This document shows positions 22,800-34,187 of a stretch of 64,000 bases of DNA, piece by piece. This DNA is from Cristatella mucedo (Eukaryota > Bryozoa > Phylactolaemata > Cristatellidae). The stretch covers positions 7,851,001 through 7,915,000 of the forward strand of contig WPIO01000012.1 in assembly GCA_009760855.2 (NCBI GenBank). Reading direction: 5' to 3'. Each line of letters opens with the position of its first letter. Position 1 is the first letter of the stretch. Below the pieces are notes generated by a model. That model made no database searches, had not been told where the DNA came from, and saw nothing but the letters and a program-made list of their open reading frames with translations. The position numbers and the translations under genes were made by a program.

Positions 22800-23205
22800 A
22801 CTAGCATTAATCATGCGTTCACAGTTAGAGCTACATTAGAAGTTATTACGTAGAATAATAATCACAAACTTATTAACGCATTTGCATAGCACTCTCAGAG
22901 AACTCTGTCACTTTCTAGGCACCCAAAAGTTGCTGCAAAGGCACCTGTCACTTTCTAGGCACCCAAAAGTTGCTGCAAAGGCACCAACGTTGAATGGCTA
23001 GTGTAGTGGTAGCATGCTCAATGTCATCAACATGATTAGAGAAAATAGGCAAAGCGTCAACATGCAAAAATAATGGCGGCGAGCATAGTGTAAGCACGGA
23101 TGTGCACTCAAATGACTTGTGACAGAGACTCACTAAATGCCGTAGCCAATACGTGTGTTTTCCGAGCTCTTAAAAGAAATGACAGCTGCTAACGTTTGGA
23201 TGGAA
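22800..23205 (-). mobile_element. Degenerate LINE 3' tail, shared flank copy 2
   Basis: This is nearly the same as 275-665. It differs by a perfect 40-base tandem duplication (22905-22944 and 22945-22984) covering the hairpin arm and the 'ttgctgcaaagg' block. Its continuity with 275-665 breaks where the LTR element begins. Confidence 0.7.
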
Positions 23206-23214
23206 AACCTCGAA

Positions 23215-23424
23215 TGAGGCGTGGACACAGGCCGACAACCTGCTGGTGAACAGATGGTGGATTCATCATCGGGGTTGACCAGGTGACAGGGGCAGTTGAG
23301 TCCAGGAAAGACTCGAGTGTGCGAATGGGGCGAAGGGAGCCGTGCGCTCCTCGGCTCCGTACGTCAGATAATAAACTGTTGGCGTGTGCATCGGCATGCT
23401 CTCTGCTGTGCAAACCAAACCACA
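23215..23424 (+). mobile_element. 5' LTR (truncated) of a short LTR element
   Basis: This 210-base direct repeat of 24505-24715 shares 'tgaggcgtggacacag', 'gactcgagtgtgcgaatggg', 'gataataaactgttgg' (with an AATAAA signal) and the end 'aaaccaca'. It lacks the first roughly 100 bases present in the 3' copy. Confidence 0.75.
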
Positions 23425-24405
23425 AGCTATTTCTGGAGATAGAGCAGATGACGCCCTTGGAGATGTCTTACGTAGCGTCCTAAACCTTCGATGGCTTGGG
23501 AGATCTTGTTGGTTGGCTGCTGAACTTTAAGAAGAAGATCGAGTAAAGTGGTTACGAGTTGCTAAAAAATGCTACACGGGCAACCGGAAGCGGCAGCAGC
23601 TATCACTGGCGGCGTGCCAGGCGACAGAACTTTGCCAGGCTGCCACGAGGTGGTGGCAGCAACGGCTTTCAAAGCGGTGACGGTTGGTCAGGCTGCAATG
23701 GTGTTCCACGAAGCAACAGTGCTGTGCAAGGCAACGCTTAGTGGCGTGGCTGAGGCGAAAGACAATGAGACGGCGAACGGAGAGCCAGCGGCGACCGCTG
23801 GAAGGCGGCTGCATCGACGACAGAGTCAGCTGCGTCCGCAATAGGGTCGGCGGCGTCCGAGACAGAGGCATTGGCCTACGATGGAGCGCAAGCCATGAAG
23901 GTGACGTTTGCCTAAGACCAGCCTGCGGGCTGTGACTCGGCGCAGGCCGGAGATTGTGTGCAGACCGAAGAGTCTGCACAGGCCAGAGAGTCTTTGCCGG
24001 CCACTGAGGCAGCAGGCCGGAGATATTGGTCAGGTTGGAGAGGTTTTGAAGGACAGAGAAGCAGTTGTGGATGTCGGAGGCGCGGCGGTAGAATTAGCAG
24101 AAGCATATGGAGCAACAGCGGCCGAGTTCAGCAAAACGGTGGCTGTGGACGTCATCTCGGCGACAATGGCCGGTGGCTGACGTTGCCGGCTGATCGCGTA
24201 AGGCAGTGCACCAGCACGCCTCCTGCGAGCAGCCGTAAGTGAGCCTGTGGGATCAGCTATTGATGCATGCTGCTATGCTGCGGATGTGTAGTGTCTAGAG
24301 TGTCTAGTATGCATCGTTTGTAGATAGGCTCGTTCATCGCTATCCTGTACATTGCAGCTACATGTGTTTCTGCTGAAAACGTGTGTCTTTACGGTTAAGG
24401 GGGCA
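23425..24405. mobile_element. GC-rich internal region of the short LTR element
   Basis: About 980 bases lie between the two LTRs. GC content is visibly higher than the flanks, and there are many short overlapping frames on both strands (up to 135 codons, 23572-23979 minus) rich in Ala, Arg and Gly. None shows a gag, protease, RT or integrase motif. It ends in a polypurine tract 'ttaaggggg' (24395-24403) beside the 3' LTR. It looks like a non-autonomous LTR element (TRIM or LARD type). Confidence 0.55.
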
Positions 24406-24715
24406 TGTGGGTTGATCACATGCAGACCGGTACAGCTACTTTCCTAAACAGCTGTTGGGAGCCACATCGATAGGGGCCTGGGCACTGCTGTGGCTCGCCT
24501 CTACTGAGGCGTGGACACAGATGGATAACCTGCTGGCTAACAAATGTTGGATTCATCATCGGGGTCGACCAGGGGACAGGGGCAGTCGAGTCCAGAAAAG
24601 ACTCGAGTGTGCGAATGGGGCGAAGGGAGCCGTACACTCCTCGGCTCCGTACGTCGGATAATAAACTGTTGGCGTTGTGCATCGGCTGGCTCTCTGCTGT
24701 GCCAACCAAATCACA
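24406..24715 (+). mobile_element. 3' LTR of the short LTR element
   Basis: This runs from 'tgtgggttgatcac' after the polypurine tract to 'caaatcaca', giving TG..CA ends and a length of 310 bases. The last 210 bases are the direct repeat of 23215-23424. The AATAAA inside 'gataataaactg' is the likely polyadenylation signal. Confidence 0.7.
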
Positions 24716-24839
24716 TAAAGCCCAGTTGGTTATGAAGCCCACTCATAGCCTAAGTGGCTTTCGGTATACATTTTGTAGCAAACATATCCAGCAACAAAGA
24801 TGAAGTGGGAAATATAGAAGAGCAAGTAAAATAGTTGAG

Positions 24840-25930
24840 CTCGTTGATAACATGGAGGTAGCAGTTCGGGACGGCTTGAAACAATATGGGTTAGTTGGCA
24901 CCATGAAAATAGTTGTCGTTGCATAAGAATCTTGGAAGTAAGTTCCATAGTCAAAGAACTGCAGTGCAGCAGTTTCTGTCACCAACGGTCTTGAAGCAGC
25001 GGAATGGAACAGCTAATTTACGTCCATAGAGGACCTGAGGGTGCGAGAAGGCTGAAATTGAGGCAGCAGTTAAGATAGGTATGGGGGAGCCAAGCCGGCG
25101 GGCCTTATTGATCAGAGTAAGAACTTTACTCTGTATCCTTAGATAAATCGGCAGCCACCCTAGCTCTTTTAGTAAAGGAAACAAATGAATTAGTAATGTT
25201 CTCAAATCTTTCGCAAACCAATGCCCACAGAAAAACCTCAGGTGCTCACAATTGTTCATATTTAAGTTTGGGTACGCATTAAACGCCTGCATGTGCTTGA
25301 GCATGTGCTAATCTTTTATGTATTCCCACAAATGGACTAGGGATGAAGGGTGCTAAGACTGATAATTATCTTCTGCGAATTTTAAAATCAAGCATCTTTA
25401 GCTAATCAATCGGCATGCAACAGCCTTTGATTTCACAATATTAGCCCATCCCTATCTAAAAACCGTCACGGAAACCGCCCCTGTAAAAAAGTCCGATAAT
25501 CCTTCTATACATCGAACTGCAATAAGAAGACTATGATGGCCTTTGGCCACAAGCAGACAGAATCCATTTTAGGTTTTGGTAGATACGTGGAATGCATAAA
25601 ATTTGAAGCTTACACGGGACAATATTCCAGAGCTGCACAATGGTGATACAAGTTGGGACTTGAGCAGCTTTGATAAGCCCTCAAGAAACTGCTAAAGCAT
25701 AGCAGCAAAAATTAGTGCACGTGTGCTTACATGTCCCAGTTGTGTGACTTTTAGTGGAAACATAAATGAAACTAGGCAACTAATCATCCAAATATGATTT
25801 AACACCAGAACCGCCTTTGAAGCTCTAAAAAGAGTAACCTACCGGCCCGTCAGGCTACTCAAATGTGCTACAAGTAGCAACACGTGTAGGACAGGCACGG
25901 ACTATTATTGTAGGCACGTTTCTTAGGGGC
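24840..25930 (-). mobile_element. LINE-related repeat R2, copy 1
   Basis: The minus strand of 24951-25150 reads 'ELGWLPIYLRIQSKVLTLIN' and, after a gap, 'LAVPFRCFKTVGDRN'. These are the 'LHWLPV..RI.YK' and 'VPRSRLKTVGDRAF' blocks of a CR1/L2 LINE C-terminus from a family different from the main one here. The whole 1.1 kb recurs at 48285-49740. The left half beyond the coding trace is unassigned. Confidence 0.55.
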
Positions 25931-25949
25931 CTATTGAAATGGAAGATTG

Positions 25950-26213
25950 CAGCTCTATTACTCTCTTTTTCTCTCTCAATCTTTCATTCTCTCTCTTAAA
26001 GTCTCTCCTAGTCTCTCCATCTCTGTCTCACTTTCTCTCTTACTCATTCTCAATTTCCGTTTCTTTTCTCTGTCCCTCTCTTTTTTAGTCTTGTTCTCTC
26101 TCTTTCCGTCTCTTTCTCAGTACCTCGTTTTCTCAGTCACCCTCTCTGCATCTTTCTCTATGTCTCTCTGCCTCTCCATTTCTCTCTTTCTTGGTCCATT
26201 TCCGCCTCTCTCC

Positions 26214-26262
<49 letters not shown>

Positions 26263-26400
26263 ACTCTCTCTCACTCTCTCTATCTCCCTCCATCCACCTC
26301 TCTCTCACTCTCTTTCTCTCTCTTTTTCTCTCTTTCAATCTCCCAGTATATCTCACGGTCCCTCTTTCTCTCTCTCTCTCCCCTGTAGCTAGTTTACTGC
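25950..26400. repeat. Pyrimidine-rich (TC)n tract
   Basis: About 450 bases are almost all C and T on the plus strand, including a pure TC run near 26221-26257. Long Leu/Ser frames across it come from the base composition. Similar shorter tracts lie at 6435-6510, 8640-8770, 27520-27590, 29725-29840 and 62520-62620. Confidence 0.9.
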
Positions 26401-26469
26401 ACCTTTACATGGGTAGCGGGAGCTGTTGTGTTTTTAGTAAGCGCCTGAGTGGCAGGCAGTCTGGCCTCC

Positions 26470-26690
26470 AATGCTCGCTCAGGGCCTGTCAACACGCAAT
26501 GACAGGTGTCGGCTGGCTAACTGTTGTCGTAGGACTGGACTGCCAGAAAACGTTGATCCTATTTTCTACCACTCCGGCGATAGCATCTCTGTGAAATGAT
26601 AAGCAAAAAAGTGAGCCGATTCTTCTTCCGGTTCAGAACCTCGCCCGAGTGCTCAGCCTTGGCACTCGGTTAGGGGTGACATGTGACCAC
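26470..26690. repeat. Block repeated from 1193-1410
   Basis: This is a near-identical copy of 1193-1410, directly followed here by the flank of unit C. The 1411-5590 sequence of the first copy is absent. Confidence 0.75.
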
Positions 26691-27892
26691 ATAACGCTCT
26701 CTCTGGGCACACAAAAGTTTATTTTTTGAGTTTAACTTGGGGCAATGCTTGGCTATTAAGGGCAATCGCTCGACACCATACAGCAATCTATGATCATCTG
26801 ATAACATTACAAGCAAAGAGGTGTGAGAAGATCCAATGTTATTAGCTTACTACAGTGTGCTGTATTAAAAGTGCATTCGAATTCTTTCCACTGTTGTCGA
26901 TCCCACATTAGAGGGCGATGCCCAACAATCGAAAGCGACGGCCTGAGAAAATACGGAAATCTGTAACGGTGCAGTAAAAATACGGTGCAGTAAAAAGACT
27001 CGTCGATACTGGGTGACGCAGCGATTTAGATTTCTCGTTCATCTATACTCAATTATTTGATCCACTCAGGAAGGTTCACCCTTGTAAGATGCAGCTGGCT
27101 TCCATCTATCCGTTGAGCTTCCACTTTGCGTGGTCTCGGATATTGCTTCAGCATTTGCCTTCTCAGCCGGCAGTTCATTGCTTCATCTCCAACTACCGTT
27201 AATTACTAAAGCCTTCACTTCCACCCTAGGTGGAGATACTGATGACGCTAATACCGGAAGCTCTTGGGCTGCCTTATGGATGGGGCCAGCAGCATCTGGC
27301 ATGCAGGCGCTGAATGATTGTACTTGCCATACTCGATGGTTGCCACCTGATCGTGAGCTCGTCCTTCCTTCAAAACTTGGAAGACTCAGTTGCACACCCG
27401 AATACATAAATAAATAACTATAATTCATTTGCATAACACTCAAGAGAGATTAATATCTATACGGGGGCTTCACACATGCCACAGGGCTAGCATGGTTCAA
27501 CCTCTCATGTCACCACCAGCTCTTTCTCGTTCATTCTCTCTCCCCAAGTCTCCCAGTCACTTTCTCTCTCAGTTTCTCTGGATCTATTTTTTTGCTAGTT
27601 TATAGTGCTGTCTTTCCATTGTGCATATCTTCGATAAAGGACAATCGTTTCCCACTCCATCATCATCGTAATCGCTATGTGCACTAGGAATCTAGTCAAT
27701 GTTCCAGCCATGGAGTTTGCTTAAAAATTTAAAGACCATGCACAGACTAAGCTGGCGAAAAGCTTCTTGTACACATAAACGTTGTTCTATGATCAGTTTC
27801 AGGTTCAATTACGAAATTAAAGTCATTGACATAGCACCTCACAGCTTCATAAGGTAGAAAATGCATGTTCCGAAACGATTTAGTTTTCAGTT
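26690..27892. repeat. Upstream flank of unit C (copy of 5590-6809)
   Basis: It is close to 5590-6809 apart from small indels, including a 16-base duplication 'tacggtgcagtaaaaa' near 26965-26995 and a shorter G run in the truncated SINE tail (27405-27490). No gene is recognised. Confidence 0.85.
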
Positions 27893-29154
27893 AGGGATGC
27901 TGCCCTTTGAAAGTCTGTTCCTTCGATCGTATGAGCACACCTAAGTGAGTGGAATCTTACATAGAGAAACATTAGGAATTACACAGAATTTCTGTGAGTG
28001 CAACGATTCACTTAGGGAAGGCTGATTTTACGAGCTAGGGTTACTGTTATTTTCAGATCAGCCGGTCGCTCTCATCCTGTCAGTTGTAACTTATCATAGT
28101 ATAATGTGCAATTTATCAGCTATAACATTTCAACGATTGCAAATAATTGCAAAAACGCCACGCCTAACGTTTGCAGTTCTTCAACTTTATAATAAAAACC
28201 TATGCCTCTACGAAAGTTTTTGGTATAGCCTGCCGTCACTGGCTATGCTAATAGCCTTGAAATTTTTTTTTAGTAGGATGGTAATTTATGGGGTCGCTAT
28301 GGAAGACCCTGATTCATTGCAGAACAAGAGCATCTAGCGAAACGTAACGTATCATTCAACGTCCATTACTCCACATTGCATAAAAGACAACGTGGGTGTT
28401 AGGGAGGAAAGTTTTGCATAGCAAACTCGCAGCCCAAGCAGGTTTCGGTGCACATTCGGTAGCTAACAGACTTTATTTTGCACAGCAAAGATAAAGTGAG
28501 AATCAAGGTAAAGTCAGGAGAGAAGTTGAGGTAACGAGTAGCCTATAAGATGCGCCTGACTTGAGATTTCTCTCAAATCATGTAACTGGCTCGTAGCCCT
28601 GTTATATGCCATCCTCAATTTTGGGGACACGAATCTGTGTGTTGACTTTTGCGTGTTTTGGTGGTTCAATGCTAAATAGTGACATTAATAAAACGGATCC
28701 AAAGTCAAAACTTAAGGCTGCAATAGATCACTTCAAAATAAAGTGAATAACTTATAACTTGGGTAAAAAGAGTAGAGCCACGTGATACTTTACTGCATTT
28801 ATATCTTGAACGTATTATTACATCGTGTGCAAGTGGCACAACTTCATATACAAGCAGCATTATAGTTTATTGTATAAGTGACTTGATATCAAAATACCAC
28901 AAGCATTGAACTATACTTGAAAAGAATAACTCTATTTATAAATATTCTCATATTTATGCAAATCACTGTATCAAGATCTACACAAATTATCATTTAAAAA
29001 GTTTTCTAGGCTACAGCTGGTGCAGGCGTAGGGAACGGTCGAATGACTAAGCAGCAGCAACTCGAATAATATTGGTCTTCGTTCGTTTCGCCTTGAGGTG
29101 CCTGCTTTTACTACAGCGAGTTCCTGCCGACATCCTTGGGCGTTTCTTCCCTTC

Positions 29155-29160
29155 TTTATT
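29155..29160 (-). promoter_or_regulatory. Polyadenylation signal AATAAA, SAP30 copy C
   Basis: AATAAA on the minus strand, 129 bases past the stop codon, is at the same distance as in copy A. Confidence 0.6.
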
Positions 29161-29288
29161 TTTCTCACCGTATCTCACGTGGCCGACCACACTTGTGTTG
29201 GTGGCATGACTTGCTGTTGAGTCGTTGCACGACTCTTCTCTTGCCACGTTCAGTGTCGTGGCCAGTTGTCAACTTCCGGTTGTTGTAG

Positions 29289-29594
29289 CTAGTTCCTATC
29301 ACTCTCATTACTATCGTGGCCACAAACTTTCAAAATAAAATTGTGTGCAGTGACGTCTCCATGCACATCTATGCATTCGAAGTGCTGCTGAACAGCACGT
29401 AGGTGCTCCTCTCTTGTCGCAGCAGGATCGATTTCGATATTAAACACTTGTGCATAGCGCCTTAGAGAAGTATCCGAAAGACACTTCAAGTCAGCTGCCA
29501 TCATCGTTGGTTTCCTTGTTAGTGATGTTGTCCTTCGGAGGCGCGCATCTTCGATGAAGGTTGCATAATAACCGCAAATAAGATTATGTGGAAC
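29289..29594 (-). CDS. SAP30: SAP30/SAP30L-like protein copy C, exon 2 (zinc ligand lost)
   Basis: This terminal exon has 101 codons plus the stop after the acceptor 'tttctatttaag'. The Sin3-binding domain is the same as copy A over 'TSLRRYAQVFNIE..TREEHLRAVQQHF..HNFILKV'. The zinc module ends 'ICGYY': the codon for the ligand histidine is TAT instead of CAT in copy A, so a required metal ligand is replaced by tyrosine. Other changes cluster at the very C-terminus (CGHDSNESDRN). The frame is open, so either it tolerates this loss (only Sin3 binding kept) or it is an early pseudogene. Confidence 0.8.
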   Translation of the reverse strand, partial: VPHNLICGYYATFIEDARLRRTTSLTRKPTMMAADLKCLSDTSLRRYAQVFNIEIDPAATREEHLRAVQQHFECIDVHGDVTAHNFILKVCGHDSNESDRN

Positions 29595-31329
29595 CTTAAA
29601 TAGAAAAGATTCATGATTACGATTAATTATCAGTCGGTCCAGCGAGATCTGGTAAAACAGTGCTGCAACAAAAAATTTAAACAGTTTCGAGTAATAAATT
29701 ATTGTTTCCTTTCCATTCCGAGTCAGGCTTTTCTCTGTCTGTCTGTCGTTCTGTCTGTCTCTTTCTACCTCTATTTTTTCTTAAGCTTTTGTTCTTCGCT
29801 CCCTTAATCTCTTTTACTCGGCCTCTCTCACTGCCTCTATTCTAAAGTAAATAACAGATACAAGTTTCATAGTCTCCACATTATGTTGATGCGTTTTCTG
29901 ATATCCTTTAGGTATTTATTTGTTACTAAATTCTTATTCTATCTGCAGCTATCAATGTCCAAACAGAAATTGCTATTAAGTCATACGGGAATTGAGTGAC
30001 CTGATCTCCTAGCTAAGCCAAGAATCAAGGCTTACAATAATGGGGTCGATAGGAAGTTACCTGATGAAACTGTATTGCCAATCGAGGAGATTCTACTAAC
30101 CTCAGGTGGGAAGAGATACAAACAAAGACAGGGGCATGAGGACATTGCTTTCGTACTGGCCGGAGAGGCTCAAATTAAACGGTTTTAGCAGACAGACCAT
30201 CCATTTATAAAAGTGGTAACAGCTTTCTGGAATTTCCTACGTTTCTGGCTTCATGCAGCGTCTGCTCTTTCATACTGCTGTCTAGTGTAATCACAAACCT
30301 TCCAGGCCGGAAACTTGTAGCAGCAAAAGGCTCAGTGCAAGACCGTGAAGGACCAGTGCTAAAGAGATAATGTCAGTTTAGCATCAACACGGTCATAGCA
30401 GTCGTGAGGCTGGATGACGGCATGGCAATGGCGAATTCACCAGCAAATATGCAATCAACAAAATATTCTAGCTGTGGTTCGATTGTGCGACCAGCTAGGT
30501 GTCGTCTGCTCATCGGTATCAAAGCACTGCCGAATAGATTTGCCGCGTTTCGAGAACTTGCAAAATCATGCAAGGACAATAAATAGATTAGCATTAGTAA
30601 ATATTGGGTAGTATGAGGCTTGCTAGTGGTGGCATGTTCGAGCCAACTAAACAACAAAAGCTTCAGCTCATCAGCAGTGACAAAGCAGACAGTGACCGGC
30701 GGGCCCACGACTATGTCTAAGGGTTAGATTACGACTAGCTACGTACTTTATTAAAGACAAAAAAAATTGGCCATATTTGTCAAGTGGAAAACTAAGATTG
30801 AGGGTTTTAACAAGTAAAGATGGGGCTATTGGCTTGATTGTTTTAAAGTTACATCGACATTTTGAGACGAGCTAGTGATGGTTCGGGCTGCATGGCCACA
30901 AAAGGCGTCGAGGCTTTACCTCATATCTAAGGTATTGTAGATCAATGCACGCATCTTCAGGTTAGCTTGTCTGGGAAATTGGACTGCAGGTGCCAACAAT
31001 CAGCTCGGGTATAAGTACATTTAGCAGCAACATGACCCTAAATATGCAGCATGGTCAGTAAATTTCATAATAATCAGATGCATGGCAGATGCAATGGCCC
31101 AGCAAGTCACGAGATCTGTCCCTTTAGAGCATTTATCCGACGACTTCAACAGGCACATGAGGCGGGATGAGCTGTTCGGTCAGCAGAAGGAGCTGCTAGT
31201 TTCAATAAAACTCACTTCTCTGTGGAACGCTTAAGCAGAAACGTCTACACAGAAGGAAACTTGTGCCATTCATCCATAGGTGGACCGAAATAGAATTCAC
31301 ATAGAATCGCAGTGGGCCGACCACTTTAA

Positions 31330-31590
31330 TAAAAAAAATACAATCATAGCCGATTCCACCACCTCATCGTGTAACAGCACAATAGCATTGTCGCTTATCA
31401 TCACAGCTGTAATTTTCAATCAGCGACCGCCCAACTGCAGGATTCAAACCAACGACCCTTATCGTGAGTTGCCGGCACTTTGTCTCCTGTACTATCACTG
31501 CCGAGTACGTGCAAAGAATATTTGTGTTTGTTGGAACGGTGCAAATTATTTGCACTTGCTCTGCACAAATACGTAGCATCTGATATCTTG
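31330..31590 (-). mobile_element. Old tRNA-derived SINE, family 2
   Basis: The minus strand carries a B-box-like 'ggtttgaatcctgc', then 'agttgggcggtcgc' and 'gtgatgataagcgac', the family-2 order. It corresponds to 17875-18110 of unit B. Confidence 0.55.
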
Positions 31591-31749
31591 GACAACGTCC
31601 TTTCTACCTACCTAAACGAGTAGCAGCCACAGCACCCGTAGCCATCCTATTTTGTTTACGGACCAATTAAAAAGGTAATATAGACCAAGAGAATCTAAGC
31701 GACTTTCACCCAGGCCATCCTGTTGCCGTTCCTATCAAAAACAATAGCA

Positions 31750-33405
31750 AGAAGTGAACCACCTGAACTCCTGATATTGGGACCATAAACCTAGCAAGTA
31801 AGTTACAATCTGAGCTTGGACCCAATTACTTCAGTGTCAGCATTACCTCGGGAATGACGGTTTGGATAAAGTCTTTTGTCAGGATTCATCTTCCGACATC
31901 ATTCGATACCATTGATAACAATTTATTCTCGAGCACCTTGTATCTCAAGAGGGCCTCACTAAGACGGTATTGCAATGGTTCACGGCCTACCTCAGTGGGA
32001 GACTCCAGATGCTTGACGTAAGCGAGCAAAGAGCATCCAAAGTGCCACTGAAGTCTAGGCAACCTCCTGCTCTGTGCATGGTTCAATTCTTTTCAAAGTT
32101 CGTATTTTCCCGCTTGCTGATGTCATCGTCAAGAACAACATTGGCCTTCACTTGTATGCAGGTGACATTCACTCGTACTTTTTCTTTGACATCTCCAAAC
32201 CCTCTATCATGTCTAATTCTCCAACAACTTTTCTGTCTGTATCGATCGAATTCACACAGGGAACGCTGGAAACTTACATAGATTTAACGACGACAGAAAA
32301 CCCAATCACTTGTTATGGATAACCCAAATGGCGATTCAGAAATTGGAAAACCTAACCCTCACAATCAGCTGCGCCAGCATATCTCTAGTTGAATCTCCAA
32401 GTAATCTGGTGTCCTGTTCCAAAATGACCTTTATTAAGACGACCACATCAAATGCATACTCACGTTTGCTGACTTTTAGCCTCATAACAGTGCCAGAATT
32501 CGAGCTTGCTTAGACAGTACTACATTCAAATTGGTCCGTACATAAATGAGCTCCCTTCTAGACTTCTGTAAGGCATTTGCTCGTGCTGCTACGTATATAA
32601 TCGTAGGCATGAAAGGGCCTGGTCATGGTTGGTCTTGTAGGTTAGAGTGAGTAATTTGCTCTGTTTTGGCATCCGTTTATCAACTGGCACCGTCGCAGCT
32701 TTTTTGGCACAGGAGACAATTGAGTCTTTATGATTTACTAACCAAACTTCCATCTATATTCAGCACCAGCTGCAAAAGCTTAACGTTTTTTTTTTGGTAG
32801 ATCAGCAAAATCTAAGTTACAGTAGTCCTGTTTAGTCAGGATAACGAAGCCAGTAAGGTCTTTCGACCGCCACCTGTAGGCTGTCCTTAAATTGGACAGG
32901 GATCAAACAAGATGACTACCTCTGGTTACACTCTTCAGAAGAGCTCGTGCACATTGTAAATCAGAGGCTTACGGTCAGTGCAAAAATCCTACTGCTCGGT
33001 GCACGTTTCGTGAACTAAGCAGATTCCAAATTACATGCTTGATGTTCTCCCAGGGGGTGTAATCAGGCATGTACAATCAGGAACGTGTATTTGGTACAGA
33101 ACTGGCATTTGCCACATCGTACCACTTAGCACCGATGTGCACTGGCTCTCAAACAAACAGTCCGTCGACTGCAAGGTTTTCTAGTCCCTATTAGGTCCCT
33201 CCATTCTCAGGCTCTAACCTTTATGCTCCTAAACCTTGCACCTCACTACCGACGCACGTTACAACACCCCCTGACAAGAAAACAGTAAAAAAGTACCCAA
33301 CATTACTAGATGAGTGTAATACAATATCTGCAAAGTGCCTAGAAAGTGAATCTCTTCTCTGAGAGCATTATATATAGATAGTATTATCATTATTATTATT
33401 GTTAT
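31750..33405 (+). mobile_element. Degenerate LINE in SAP30 intron C
   Basis: 'LQWFTAYLSGRLQMLDVSEQ' (31965-32025) and 'LHLYAGDIHSYFFF' (near 32150) are reverse-transcriptase blocks, the latter again with YAGD in place of YADD. The 370-base interruption shared with unit A is at about 32600-32950. The 3' tail with hairpin arms and ATT repeats is at 33330-33405. The shared YADD-to-YAGD change shows the LINE was already dead before the units were copied. Confidence 0.65.
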
Positions 33406-34013
33406 TGCCTTCTGAAGATGTGAATGATTTTAACACAGTCCAAACAATGACGGTACGAGCGACGATAACGCTGGTAGGTCGTTTGCATAGCTTTCTTAGA
33501 GATCTAAATCTAGCTTAAGGCGTTTTACACTTCGATGCATAATAGTCAACAAGCAATGGTTAGTGAAATGTACGGAACTAAGCTTGCAAAGGCAAAAGGA
33601 TACCATGCTTACACGAGCATGCTAAAAGCATTGGAAATATCTTCCACCAGGGAGGCACACACTATGCGAATGAACCGAGAGAATAATGCATTCGGAGACA
33701 TTCGTCGATGGTTCGCGACGAAGCGATAGGATGTGCAAGGGCAAAAAAGCTTCACCGTTCAAGGCGCACTTGAGGGCTCTAGCAAATACTTTGAGACTCA
33801 TGTGCGGGCTACAGGGCACAAATCGAGAGCTAGGCAGCCAATTTAGTGGCGTACCAACGTCTAGACAGCAGAGTACGGCAGGGTCCGACCGTCCGGCGCC
33901 TCAAGGTATTCACACGATCAAGTACGAAAAATGCACAGGCCACAACGGGCAACTGCAATCCAATACCCTTTCCCGTTGCCACCCTTCCCCTTCGTTAGTT
34001 ACGAATATCGTAC

Positions 34014-34187
34014 TTGGTCATTGTATTTGAGCTCCAGGCCTCGCTTCTGGGTTGTCTGAATCGCTCTCGATCCATAAATTGCCTTGCCCACGCTCCGCCG
34101 GCAAACGACACCTGAATCAATCAGGCAACACTGTTTCCCATCGCTCTCAAAAGAAAACTGCTCCATACCTGCATGAAAAGAAGGCAT
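34014..34187 (-). CDS. SAP30: SAP30/SAP30L-like protein copy C, exon 1
   Basis: This exon has 58 codons from ATG at 34187 to the donor (caa|gtacga), the same length and phase as copies A and B. 'CCLIDSGVVCRRSVGKAIYG' is identical to copy A. Substitutions against copy A are few (for example FES for VES and KQC for KLC). The donor differs at the fourth intron base. The spliced product would have 159 residues. Confidence 0.8.

Larger units (their letters stand above)
29595..34013 (-). other. Intron of SAP30 copy C
   Basis: This is a 4419-base intron, donor 'gtacga' (changed from gtaaga) and acceptor 'tttaag'. It holds the pyrimidine tract 29725-29840, the open minus frame 30373-30708 shared with unit A, an old family-2 SINE (31330-31590) and the plus-strand LINE 31750-33405. 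Confidence 0.75.

Noticed and set aside
23572-23979. 135-codon minus-strand frame in the GC-rich body of the LTR element
   Set aside because: High GC and overlapping frames on both strands; Ser/Arg/Leu-rich with no domain.
25947-26594. 215-codon frame across the TC tract
   Set aside because: Two thirds is the pyrimidine repeat, and the rest is the noncoding duplicate of 1193-1410.
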